DNA from: Candidatus Sumerlaeota bacterium
GTDB taxonomy: Bacteria; Sumerlaeota; Sumerlaeia; Sumerlaeales; Sumerlaeaceae
Length of the DNA stretch: 64,000 nucleotides
Assembly: GCA_012513815.1 (NCBI GenBank)
Contig: JAAZBM010000015.1
Location: 1 to 64,000 of the forward strand
Direction: 5' to 3'
Of the stretch, positions 8,491 to 16,710 are shown in pieces. Numbering within the stretch: position 1 is the first letter of the stretch; every line of letters begins with the position of its first letter. The notes under the pieces were generated by a model. That model worked only from the letters and a program-made list of their open reading frames with translations. It did not search any database and was not told the DNA's origin. A program made the translations under genes and the position numbers.

Positions 8491-9516
8491 TTATTTGCCA
8501 AGATACATGCTGACAAGGTCTCTTGTGGTCAGCTGGTTGATCTTATCAGCCCAACCGGCCTGGCCGAATGTTTCCATGCGAATCTTGCAAACCTTGGCCA
8601 TCGCTTCGCGGGCGGGCTTCAGATAATCGCGGGGGTCAAACTTCTCGGGTGTCTCCGCGAATACCTTGCGGATGGCGCCTGTGATTGCCAAACGGCTGTC
8701 TGTGTCGACGTTGATTTTGCGGACGCCGTGCTTGATACCCTTGACGATTTCTTCCAGAGGAACACCAAAGGTGGGCTTCAACGCGCCACCGAACTGATTG
8801 ACGATGTCTTGCAGCTCTTGCGGAACGCTCGACGAACCGTGCATCACAAGGTGCGTGTTGGGCAGACGACGATGAATGTCTTCGATCAAGCTCATGCGCA
8901 AAACTTCGCCTGTAGGCTTTTTCTTGAACTTGTATGCTCCATGGCTGGTGCCGATGGCAACCGCAAGAGCGTCAACGCCTGTATCCTTAACAAACTGCTC
9001 AGCCTGCGCGGGGTCGGTCAAATGCTTCTGAGCTTCTTCTTCGCTCAAGCCGGCGCCGTGACCATCTTCGATTCCACCAAGTGCGCCGATTTCGGCCTCA
9101 ACGGAGATACCAAAAGCGTGAGCAACCTTGACGACATCATTCGTAACCTTGACGTTGTAGTCATAGGTCGAGGGCTGTTTGCCGGTCGCGTCAAGTGAGC
9201 CATCCATCATAACTGACGTGAAGCCCTGCATCATTGCGCTGTAGCAGGTTTCGGGGCTGTTGCCATGATCAAGATGCATGCAGATCGGGAGTTTCGGATG
9301 CAGTTCCGCGGCGGCCAAAATCAGGTGACGAAGATAGGCGTCCTGACTGTAAGCACGCGCACCACGGCTGGCTTGGATAATAACAGGAGAATTGGTCTCC
9401 TCGGCGGCCATCATAATGGCCTGAATTTGCTCCATGTTGTTCACATTGAGAGCAGCCACACCGTAACCGTTTTCTGCGGCATGGTCAAGTAACACACGCA
9501 TTGGTACTAATGACAT
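8491..9516 (-). CDS. fba: Class II fructose-1,6-bisphosphate aldolase
   Basis: This zinc aldolase interconverts fructose 1,6-bisphosphate with glyceraldehyde 3-phosphate and dihydroxyacetone phosphate in glycolysis and gluconeogenesis. HLDHG (residues 81-85) carries the catalytic Asp83 and zinc ligand His84. VEAEIGALGG, GTSHGAYK and LVMHGSSSVP are the further metal and phosphate-binding motifs, and NVDTDSRLA is the substrate-binding loop. The length (341) and the insertion after VPLEEIVKGIKHG fit the class IIB group. AAAGG nine bases upstream supports the start. It is transcribed alone, with its own terminator. Confidence 0.96.
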   Translation of the reverse strand: MSLVPMRVLLDHAAENGYGVAALNVNNMEQIQAIMMAAEETNSPVIIQASRGARAYSQDAYLRHLILAAAELHPKLPICMHLDHGNSPETCYSAMMQGFTSVMMDGSLDATGKQPSTYDYNVKVTNDVVKVAHAFGISVEAEIGALGGIEDGHGAGLSEEEAQKHLTDPAQAEQFVKDTGVDALAVAIGTSHGAYKFKKKPTGEVLRMSLIEDIHRRLPNTHLVMHGSSSVPQELQDIVNQFGGALKPTFGVPLEEIVKGIKHGVRKINVDTDSRLAITGAIRKVFAETPEKFDPRDYLKPAREAMAKVCKIRMETFGQAGWADKINQLTTRDLVSMYLGK

Positions 9517-9622
9517 GAGTAATTGCCTTTCATTATTGAGTTTAGGTTAATCTCATTTTACCCCGACAATGAAGCATTCTTCATGACAACCATGTGGAAT
9601 TATCCACACAGCCGTCACGCAA

Positions 9623-10654
9623 TCACCCGATGCTGAGCCACCAACTTATCAGTTGTTCAACCTGTTTGTAGCACAAAACAATGATGATGGCCGCGACCGC
9701 AAGGTACGGCCCAAATGGCAAGTAGTGCAACTGACCGGCTGTCCGCAATGGGATGCGCACATGCACCACGCCACCGGAAGTGTTTGCCTCCGTGCGGCAC
9801 AATTCGGGCAATTTCTCGGGGTCGAGCACGGCCTCGACAATCTTGTCGCGGCCAATCATCCGGTGTAGCGCTATCATCGTAACGCTCACGAAAGCACCCA
9901 GAAAACTCGCCAGCCCGACGACTTCAAGGCATCCCTGTACGCCAAGGAACGCGCCTAAAAATGCCATCAGCTTGACGTCGCCGAACCCCATGGCCTCCTT
10001 GCGGAACAACAGGCGACCGCCAACCGATACCAACCACAACAGAAGCCACCCGAATCCGGCGCCAATCCCGGCACACAGCAGGCCATCTGCCCACGAGGGC
10101 AGCACCCACCAAGGCTCAACGTCGCCAAATTTGCCCATCAAAAAATGAACGTCGTCCATCAAGTTGTACATCGCCCGACAGGCAGGCCAGTCGCGACCAA
10201 CTAGCGCGCCGCCCAAAAGCCCAATCAGTAACCCGCCGTAATTGATGCGGTTCGGGATGATAAAATGGTCAATGTCCGTAAAGGTTCCGATGATGAGCAA
10301 ACCCAGAAACAGCCAGATGAAGAGTAACAACACGGTCGGCCCAAACACGATGAACGCAATCAGGTATAGTACCGCCGATAATAGCTCAACCAGACAATAG
10401 CGGGAACTGTAGGGAGTACCGCAATATCGACAGCGGCCGCCAAGCATCGGCCATCCCAAGATGGGAATGTTGTCGTACCACTTGAGATAAGTCCCGCAAC
10501 TGAAGCAATGGGACGCCGGTTTCACGATGGACTGTTTCATCGGAATGCGATAAATGCAAACATTGTAAAAACTGCCCAAGCAAGCGCCAATGATGAAGGA
10601 CATCACGCAGAAAAAGTTGAACAGAACAGCCTGTTCGGTCGCGTCAAACATCAC
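9623..10654 (-). CDS. Prepilin peptidase (type IV pilus / type II secretion)
   Basis: Inner-membrane aspartyl protease that cleaves and N-methylates type IV prepilins or pseudopilins. The N-terminal methylase-type domain has CFSC (50-53) and CRYC (75-78). The two catalytic aspartates lie in TDID (about 126) and GFGDVK (about 226). Several hydrophobic helices are evident. A loop of about 35 residues (155-190) rich in Trp and Asp separates the two halves and is longer than usual. The first two codons are GTG-ATG; GAGG is seven bases before the GTG, so the start is uncertain by one codon. It follows mutS after 19 bases. The only other pilus-like gene in view is the PilO-like protein at 55-57 kb. 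Confidence 0.93.
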   Translation of the reverse strand: MMFDATEQAVLFNFFCVMSFIIGACLGSFYNVCIYRIPMKQSIVKPASHCFSCGTYLKWYDNIPILGWPMLGGRCRYCGTPYSSRYCLVELLSAVLYLIAFIVFGPTVLLLFIWLFLGLLIIGTFTDIDHFIIPNRINYGGLLIGLLGGALVGRDWPACRAMYNLMDDVHFLMGKFGDVEPWWVLPSWADGLLCAGIGAGFGWLLLWLVSVGGRLLFRKEAMGFGDVKLMAFLGAFLGVQGCLEVVGLASFLGAFVSVTMIALHRMIGRDKIVEAVLDPEKLPELCRTEANTSGGVVHVRIPLRTAGQLHYLPFGPYLAVAAIIIVLCYKQVEQLISWWLSIG

Positions 10655-10673
10655 CTAAGAACCTCGCGTTTCA

Positions 10674-13412
10674 TCAGATTTTTCGTGCCTCTTCCACCAG
10701 TTCCGCAATCAGTGTCAAAGCCTGTAAAGGCGTCAGTGTGTTCGGGTCGGTCCCGCGAAGCTTCAGCAAAATCGGGTCATCAATCAAATCGAACAATGTC
10801 AACTGCACGTGCTTCTCCGCAGGTGATGCATGCCCACCGGCAACCACTGTCGTGCCGGAATTTTTGTTCTCGGATGTCGCGGCGACGGGAACCTCGACGG
10901 TCCCCCCGGCCTCAAGCTGACGCAGAATCTCCTTTGCCCGAACAACTGCCGACTTGGGAACACCGGCAACCTGAGCCGCGTAAATGCCATAACTGTGGTC
11001 GGTGCTGCCGCGCGCGATGCGATACAAAAACGCAACACGGTCGCTCTCTTCCTTCACCAGAACATTGTAATTCTTCAGTCGCGGCAACGGCCCTTCAAGT
11101 TCCGCCAGTTCGTGGTAATGGGTCGCGAACAGCGTCAGCGGACGGCGGCCTGCCGTGTTGTGCAAAAACTCGACCACTGACCACGCGATGGACAAGCCGT
11201 CATAGGTCGATGTGCCGCGCCCAATCTCATCCAAAATCACCAGAGAATGATCCGTCGCGTTATTCAAGATATTCGCGGTCTCGCTCATCTCGACCAAGAA
11301 GGTGCTCTGCCCGCGGGCGAGTTGGTCCATTGCGCCAACGCGAGTAAATATTCGATCCAAGATGCCCAGACGCGCCGCCCGTGCCGGAACGTAACTCCCG
11401 ATGTGCGCCATCAACGCAATCAGCGCGACCTGTCGAATATAGGTGCTCTTTCCGGCCATATTCGGGCCGGTAATCAGCAGAATCTGGCTCTCGTCGCGGC
11501 GCAGTTCCGTGTCGTTCGGAACAAAAGACTGCTCCATGTCTAGCGACTCAATCACAGGATGACGCCCCTCGGCAATCTCAATCACCGAATCCGTTTCGCT
11601 CAACTGCGGGCAACAATAATTCATCGTCACAGCAACCGTGCCCAACGACAACAAAGCATCATAAACAGCAATCGCCCGCGCCGTCAGTTGCAGTGCGCGA
11701 GTCGACTCCACAACCTTGGAACGGACCGCATCAAACAACTCATATTCCAGTTCCTGAATGCGTTCCTCCGCATGCAGAATGATGTCTTCCTTTTCCTTCA
11801 GCTCGGGAGTAATATAGCGCTCACCGCCAACCAACGTCTGCTTGCGGATGTAATTCGAAGGCACCTTGTCCGTATACGAATTCGACACCTCAATAAAGTA
11901 GCCGAAAACCTTATTGTACCCAATCTTCAGATTCGGGATACCCGTCGTTTTGATTTCTTGCTCGCGCATCGACGCAATCCAACTCTTGCTGTCACCGGCG
12001 ACGGAACGCAATTCATCCAACTGAGCGTTGCATCCCTTGCGAATCAAACCACCTTCACGCACCGAGACGGGTGGCTGGTCGACGAGCACACGCGACAACT
12101 CGTCGCGCAATTCGTCCTGCGGATCGAGCTCCGACGACAAGCGAACAAGCAAGTCCACCCCGCTCTGCGCCGCCAATTCGCGCAACGCGGGAACACGGCA
12201 AAGGGATTCGCGCAACGCGACTAAATCTCGTGCGTTTGCCGTCTTGCACGAACAGCGACTCACGATTCGCTCCATGTCATTCACGCCACGCAAAGTCTTC
12301 GACGACTCCTCGCGCATATTCCAGTTCGAGACAAAACAACCAATCGCCGACAACCGCCCGCGTATCTGATTCAAATCACGCAAGGGCTGCAGAATCCACT
12401 GCTTGAGCAACCGGCCACCCATCGGAGTGAACGTCCGGTCAAGAACATCAATCAGCGTATGACGACGCGACGCATCGTTCAAATTCGCGACCAGTTCCAG
12501 ACTCCGCTGAGTCGTCACGTCAAGCACCATGTAATCACACGGATGATAAACGCGAAGCTCATTGATATGACCAAAATCTCCGCGCTGTGTCTCGCGCAAA
12601 AACGCCAGTATCGCCGCAGCCGCGCTCACACCCGAGGTGCAGTCATCAGCGCCAAAACCTTTCAAATCGCGAACGCCAAACAAATCCAGCAGGGACTTGC
12701 GAGCCGCCCATGGTGTCACAGACGAATCATCAACAGTGGCGATTTTGCGCGATACAGACGGAGACGGCGCGGCGCCATCGTCCGCGGTACACAAAACATC
12801 GGGATGACTCGAATACCCAAACTGCTCGCCAAGCTCATCACACTGACCCACCGCAACAACAATCTCGGACGGACTCAAACGCGACAACTCAATCGAACAA
12901 TCGGACGCAGCACGCGGCCCATGGAATTCCGCAATCGCGAATTGACCTGTCGAATAGTCCAGCGACGCCAAACCGTATTCGTTGTGTCCCGACGTAAACA
13001 ACCCGCACAAATAGTTGTTCGACTTGTTGTCGAGCAACGTGTCTTCAAGCAGAGTTCCCGGCGTCACAACGCGAATCACCTCACGCTTGACAACACCCTT
13101 GGCAAACTTCGGGTTTTCCATCTGCTCGCAAATCGCGACACGATATCCCGCGCGCACCATTTTCGACAGATAACCATCAACGGCATGATAGGGCACTCCG
13201 GCCAGAGGTATCGGCGACCCATCCGAGTCCGTCCCGCGAGATGTCAGCGTGATTCCGAGAACCTTGTGCCCCAGAACAGCATCATCAAAAAACATCTCAT
13301 AAAAATCACCACAACGAAAAAACACAACATGATCCGGATGCTGTGCCTTAATAGTGCGATACTGCCGCACAAGAGGAGTCGGCTCGGAGACTCGTGTCGA
13401 TTGCTTGCCCAT
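10674..13412 (-). CDS. mutS: DNA mismatch repair ATPase MutS
   Basis: MutS recognises mismatches and small loops and starts mismatch repair. The N-terminal mismatch-binding domain contains the F-x-E wedge (RCGDFYEMF, about residue 38). The clamp and lever domains follow, then the ABC-type ATPase with GPNMAGKST (about 650), DEIGRGTSTYDG and FATHYHEL. Near the C-terminus QLTLFDL resembles the beta-clamp binding pentamer found in MutS. The 912-residue length is typical of MutS1. It appears to form an operon with the prepilin peptidase gene 19 bases downstream. Confidence 0.98.
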   Translation of the reverse strand: MGKQSTRVSEPTPLVRQYRTIKAQHPDHVVFFRCGDFYEMFFDDAVLGHKVLGITLTSRGTDSDGSPIPLAGVPYHAVDGYLSKMVRAGYRVAICEQMENPKFAKGVVKREVIRVVTPGTLLEDTLLDNKSNNYLCGLFTSGHNEYGLASLDYSTGQFAIAEFHGPRAASDCSIELSRLSPSEIVVAVGQCDELGEQFGYSSHPDVLCTADDGAAPSPSVSRKIATVDDSSVTPWAARKSLLDLFGVRDLKGFGADDCTSGVSAAAAILAFLRETQRGDFGHINELRVYHPCDYMVLDVTTQRSLELVANLNDASRRHTLIDVLDRTFTPMGGRLLKQWILQPLRDLNQIRGRLSAIGCFVSNWNMREESSKTLRGVNDMERIVSRCSCKTANARDLVALRESLCRVPALRELAAQSGVDLLVRLSSELDPQDELRDELSRVLVDQPPVSVREGGLIRKGCNAQLDELRSVAGDSKSWIASMREQEIKTTGIPNLKIGYNKVFGYFIEVSNSYTDKVPSNYIRKQTLVGGERYITPELKEKEDIILHAEERIQELEYELFDAVRSKVVESTRALQLTARAIAVYDALLSLGTVAVTMNYCCPQLSETDSVIEIAEGRHPVIESLDMEQSFVPNDTELRRDESQILLITGPNMAGKSTYIRQVALIALMAHIGSYVPARAARLGILDRIFTRVGAMDQLARGQSTFLVEMSETANILNNATDHSLVILDEIGRGTSTYDGLSIAWSVVEFLHNTAGRRPLTLFATHYHELAELEGPLPRLKNYNVLVKEESDRVAFLYRIARGSTDHSYGIYAAQVAGVPKSAVVRAKEILRQLEAGGTVEVPVAATSENKNSGTTVVAGGHASPAEKHVQLTLFDLIDDPILLKLRGTDPNTLTPLQALTLIAELVEEARKI

Positions 13413-13472
13413 TTCGTTTCCCTATCACTACTACAAACTCAAACACCAATGGTTTGAAAAGAAATAGACAAC

Positions 13473-13751
13473 CTAACGTGAAGCATCCCGAGAAGAATCA
13501 TCAATAGAATCACTCTCCCAGAAAGCGTCCGGCTCCATATTTTCAGTAGCATAATTAACCTGAGGAAAATACTCTTCAAACTCAAATCCCAATAATGCTA
13601 ACTCCGAGTCCGATAATTCACGCTTCAGCGCAAGCAAAACATACGCATTCTTATTGTCGTCCGAATCGATAATCGCTGACGAAATGACCGAATCATGAGC
13701 ACGAACAAACGCGACCAGAGTCCGACTATTGGCCTGATACCATTCTTTCAT
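13473..13751 (-). CDS. Small acidic hypothetical protein
   Basis: The tracked 141-residue frame runs through tRNA-Ser and cannot be the real gene. The likely start is the ATG at 13751 (MKEWYQANS..., 92 residues); a TTG at 13766 with TAGGGA ten bases upstream is an alternative. The product is acidic, without signal peptide or membrane segment. A predicted alpha/beta core (TLVAFVRAHDSVISSAIID...NAYVLLALKRELSDSE) resembles a small sensor or adaptor domain, but I do not recognise a family. It lies just downstream of the tRNA and 60 bases before mutS. Confidence 0.5.
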   Translation of the reverse strand: MKEWYQANSRTLVAFVRAHDSVISSAIIDSDDNKNAYVLLALKRELSDSELALLGFEFEEYFPQVNYATENMEPDAFWESDSIDDSSRDASR

Positions 13752-13792
13752 CTCTTCTATTGTCAACGATGTCGATTCCCTAAATAACAAAA

Positions 13793-13880
13793 TGGCGGTG
13801 GAAGTAGGATTTGAACCCACGAGGACTTTCACCCTGGCGGTTTTCAAGACCGCTGCCTTAAACCACTCGGCCATTCCACC
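13793..13880 (-). tRNA. tRNA-Ser(UGA)
   Basis: 88 bases including an encoded CCA. The acceptor stem GGTGGAA/TTCCACC with discriminator G, the D-arm GCCGAGTGGTTTAAGGC, the anticodon loop CTTGAAA (anticodon TGA), a long class II variable arm and the TTCAAAT T-loop are all visible on the minus strand. The large variable arm confirms serine. Confidence 0.97.
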
Positions 13881-14274
13881 GCAGCTCTTTTTATGCAACT
13901 TTCTATACAGCCTGAACGCCGTTCACTTCAAAATTGAATTCTTAGCCTCACGACTGGTAGTTCATTCTACTATGAAAAACGACCGTGAAATATTATTATG
14001 CCCCATGCAGGGTAACCGAATTACACGGCCGATTGCGGCCTAAATATCGCGTTTGCTGTTTTTCGCGTCTGCCATGACACAGTACACCGCGTAACGCGGA
14101 TTTTCTACTCTCTCATAAAAACAGTTATCTCACCACAACTTATCAGGAATACTGCCACTATAGCAACTTCCTGAATCATTTATCAACTAAGGAGAAAACT
14201 CAGTACATTATTGTGAACCAAAACTCCATGGCGGACTATACGGACACAACAACAGTATTAGTAGAAACATAATT
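13881..14274 (+). promoter_or_regulatory. Leader region of cimA with hairpins and short ORF
   Basis: No long gene lies here. It contains GGCCG/CGGCC (14027-14040), CCGCG/CGCGG followed by ATTTTC (14087-14104, a weak terminator-like hairpin) and CAGGAA..TGC/GCA..TTCCTG (14144-14173). An AAGGAG stands at 14189-14194. A short frame rich in Thr and Val ends two bases before the cimA ATG. The arrangement looks like an amino-acid-responsive or translationally coupled leader, but no clear antiterminator/terminator pair can be drawn by eye. Confidence 0.4.
14228..14272 (+). CDS. Possible leader peptide upstream of cimA
   Basis: A 14-codon frame from ATG (MADYTDTTTVLVET) ends in TAA two bases before the cimA start. 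An in-frame GTG at 14213 could extend it by five codons. Four of the 14 codons are Thr and three are Val or Leu, which would suit sensing of branched-chain or threonine-family amino acids ahead of an isoleucine-pathway gene. Its AAGGAG is too far (18 bases before the GTG) to be decisive, so this is only a candidate. Confidence 0.28.
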   Translation: MADYTDTTTVLVET

Positions 14275-15900
14275 ATGATGAATCAAACAAACGATAAAGT
14301 TGGGCAAAAACGAATGACTAAAGATGTCTTCATCTACGACACAACTCTGCGCGACGGCGAGCAAGGCGAGAACATCGCGTTCTCACTCGAGGACAAGATT
14401 TCCATTGCGACACGCTTGGACGAATTCGGCATTGACTACATCGAGGGCGGGTGGCCCGGCTCGAACCCCAAGGCCATGCGATTCTTTGAGAAAATGAAAT
14501 CGATCACGCTGCGCCACGCGAAGCTGGTGGCTTTTGGAAGCACACGCCGCAAGGGCATCAAAGCGGAGGACGACAAACAGGTGGCGCAACTGCTCAAGTG
14601 TGGCGCCTCCGTCGTCACCATTTTTGGCAAGACATGGGACCTCCATGTCCGCGAAGCTCTGCGCGTGACGCCCGAAGAAAACCTCGCCATGATTTACGAC
14701 ACGGTCGCTTTCCTAAAAAGCAACGGACGCGAAGTTATCTACGACGCGGAACACTTCTTTGACGGCTTCAAGGCCAACCCGGAATACTCCCTCGAGACTC
14801 TGCGGCAGGCGGTCAGCGCCGGAGCCGATTGCGTCACGCTATGCGACACGAACGGCGGAACGATGCCAACGGAAATCCCAGCGATTCTCGAAGAGGTTCG
14901 CAAGGTTACGGGCACCACACGGCTCGGCATTCACACGCACAATGATGCCGGCATGGCTGTCGCGAACACAATCATTGCCTGCCGGCACGGCGTCTCGCTC
15001 GTTCAGGGGACAATCAACGGCTTTGGCGAACGATGCGGCAATGCCGACCTGATTCAAATCATTCCTAATCTTGAGCTCAAGTACGCGAAGAATTGTCTCC
15101 CCGAGGGGCAACTCAAGAATTTGACCGCGGTCTCGCATTTTGTCTGCGAAGTCGCTAACCTCGCGCCGAACCCAAACCAGCCCTATGTCGGGCAAACGGT
15201 GTTCACCCACAAAGGCGGAATCCATGTGAGTGCCGTTCAGCGCAACTCGTCGACTTACGAGCACATCGACCCCGAGGTCGTCGGAAACCGAAGACGCGTT
15301 CTCGTCAGCGAGCTTAGCGGTAGCAGCAATATCGAATTCAAGGCGAAAGAACTAGGGATAAACATTGACACCGCCAGCGAGGAAACCAAGAAGATTCTGC
15401 TTCATATGAAGGAACTTGAGGCCGACGGATACCAGTTCGAGGGCGCGGAAGCAAGCTTTGAAATTCTTGTCCAAAAAGGACTGGGGATCTACCATCCGTT
15501 CTTCAAGCTGAAGGGGTTCCGCGTCATCGTCGGCAACAAAGACGGAGCGGAAATCGGCGACACGGAAGCCGTCGTGAGACTCGATGTCAACGGCGACGAC
15601 AGATACACCGTCGCGGACGGCAACGGCCCCGTCGACGCACTCGACAGAGCACTGAGACGGGCACTCGTCAAGAACTATCCCGAACTGAACGAGGTCAAAC
15701 TCACCGACTTCAAGGTCCGTGTGCTCGATGCGCGAAGCGCAACCGCAGCAAAGGTGCGCGTGATTATCGAATCCACAGACCAGCACGCGACATGGACAAC
15801 TGTCGGAGTCAGCACAGATATGGTCGAAGCCGCCTATCTCTCGCTAGTCGACTCAATCGACTACTTCCTATATAAACGGAGGAACGGAAAAGACAAATAA
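14275..15900 (+). CDS. cimA: (R)-citramalate synthase
   Basis: Condenses acetyl-CoA and pyruvate to citramalate, the threonine-independent entry to isoleucine synthesis. The TIM barrel opens with YDTTLRDGEQ and carries GIHTHNDAGMAVANT, the zinc-binding His-x-His pair. The subfamily pattern (IEGGWPGSNPK, VTIFGKTWDLHV, NGFGERCGNADL) is that of the about 530-residue CimA/LeuA2 group rather than 2-isopropylmalate synthase. A LeuA dimer-type allosteric domain follows from about residue 410. No binding site precedes ATG 14275; MTKDVF, 14 codons on, is an alternative start. The stop TAA overlaps the ATG of the Nudix gene. Identity as CimA is strong at the sequence-pattern level. Confidence 0.92.
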   Translation: MMNQTNDKVGQKRMTKDVFIYDTTLRDGEQGENIAFSLEDKISIATRLDEFGIDYIEGGWPGSNPKAMRFFEKMKSITLRHAKLVAFGSTRRKGIKAEDDKQVAQLLKCGASVVTIFGKTWDLHVREALRVTPEENLAMIYDTVAFLKSNGREVIYDAEHFFDGFKANPEYSLETLRQAVSAGADCVTLCDTNGGTMPTEIPAILEEVRKVTGTTRLGIHTHNDAGMAVANTIIACRHGVSLVQGTINGFGERCGNADLIQIIPNLELKYAKNCLPEGQLKNLTAVSHFVCEVANLAPNPNQPYVGQTVFTHKGGIHVSAVQRNSSTYEHIDPEVVGNRRRVLVSELSGSSNIEFKAKELGINIDTASEETKKILLHMKELEADGYQFEGAEASFEILVQKGLGIYHPFFKLKGFRVIVGNKDGAEIGDTEAVVRLDVNGDDRYTVADGNGPVDALDRALRRALVKNYPELNEVKLTDFKVRVLDARSATAAKVRVIIESTDQHATWTTVGVSTDMVEAAYLSLVDSIDYFLYKRRNGKDK

Positions 15901-16538
15901 TGCAGAATAACAAACCCAGCCTGCTCAAAGAACCATGGCTCAAATGGGCAACAGAACTCCAGTTTATTGCGCAGGCGGGGTTGACATACTCCAAAGACCC
16001 GTTCGACCTTGAACGGTTCGAGCGAATTCGGACCATCGCGGCCGAGATGATGGCGCACAAAACCGGCATCTCGCTCGAAAAAATCCGTGATCTGTTTTGC
16101 AATGAAACCGGGTTCCAAACTCCCAAAATCGATACCCGAGCCGCTATCTTCAAAAAGGACAAAGTCCTCCTCGTCCACGAAATCGACGGGCGATGGTCCA
16201 TGCCCGGCGGATGGGTCGATGTCAACGATTCGGTCGGGAACAGTACCGCCAAGGAAGCGAAGGAAGAAGCCGGACTTGATGTCATGCCCACGAGAATCAT
16301 CGCCATTCACGACCGGAACAAACACAACCCGCCCATCTATCCCTACGGCGTCTGCAAAATTTTCGTCCTGTGCAAAGTCGTCGGCGGGCACTTTGAACCC
16401 AACATCGAGACGACGGAAATCAAGTATTTCGACACAGATAACCTGCCACCTCTGGCTGAGAACAAAAACACTGTCGAACAAATCAAGCTTTGTCTGAAGG
16501 CGTCGAAATCAAGAAACTGGAAAATCCAATTCGACTAA
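15900..16538 (+). CDS. Nudix hydrolase with N-terminal helical domain
   Basis: Hydrolyses nucleoside diphosphate derivatives; this subgroup is often annotated as ADP-ribose pyrophosphatase. Residues about 1-65 form the helical Nudix_N type domain (LKWATELQFIAQAGLTYSKD). The Nudix box GGWVDVNDSVGNSTAKEAKE-EAG is near residues 102-125, with the catalytic EAKEEAG helix intact and Asp in place of the first conserved Glu. Its ATG overlaps the cimA stop by one base (TAATG), so translation is coupled. Why it is tied to cimA is not known from the sequence. Substrate is uncertain. Confidence 0.85.
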   Translation: MQNNKPSLLKEPWLKWATELQFIAQAGLTYSKDPFDLERFERIRTIAAEMMAHKTGISLEKIRDLFCNETGFQTPKIDTRAAIFKKDKVLLVHEIDGRWSMPGGWVDVNDSVGNSTAKEAKEEAGLDVMPTRIIAIHDRNKHNPPIYPYGVCKIFVLCKVVGGHFEPNIETTEIKYFDTDNLPPLAENKNTVEQIKLCLKASKSRNWKIQFD

Positions 16539-16710
16539 CAGTTATTTTATCAAATTGATACATTTTTTCTTTCAATCAATCATTTTTTCCTTGATTCAGC
16601 CGTCCCATTTTGTCGCATAATACAAATATGAAGAATTAGTGTCTCATAAAAATCATTTTTTATCATAACCAATTCTTTGATTATTCAATATATGTGGAAG
16701 GACGACTTCG

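Noticed and set aside
8425-9198. 257-residue plus-strand ORF opposite fba
   Set aside because: It begins inside the fba terminator and mirrors the aldolase codons; no independent evidence.
9600-9608. Perfect DnaA-box sequence TTATCCACA in the fba-pilD gap
   Set aside because: It is single, with only one imperfect inverted neighbour and no AT-rich unwinding region or origin genes nearby. It is compatible with chance.
10508-13457. Long plus-strand ORFs opposite prepilin peptidase and mutS
   Set aside because: They are antisense shadows with Arg/His/Gln-rich composition and no recognisable domain.
13473-13898. 141-residue ORF in the track
   Set aside because: Its first 50 residues are read through tRNA-Ser(UGA); only the part from about 13751 is kept.
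14075-14105. T-box-like ACACCGCG stretch before cimA
   Set aside because: The conserved AGGGTGGNACCGCG core of T-box leaders is absent, and only CCGCG/CGCGG is present.
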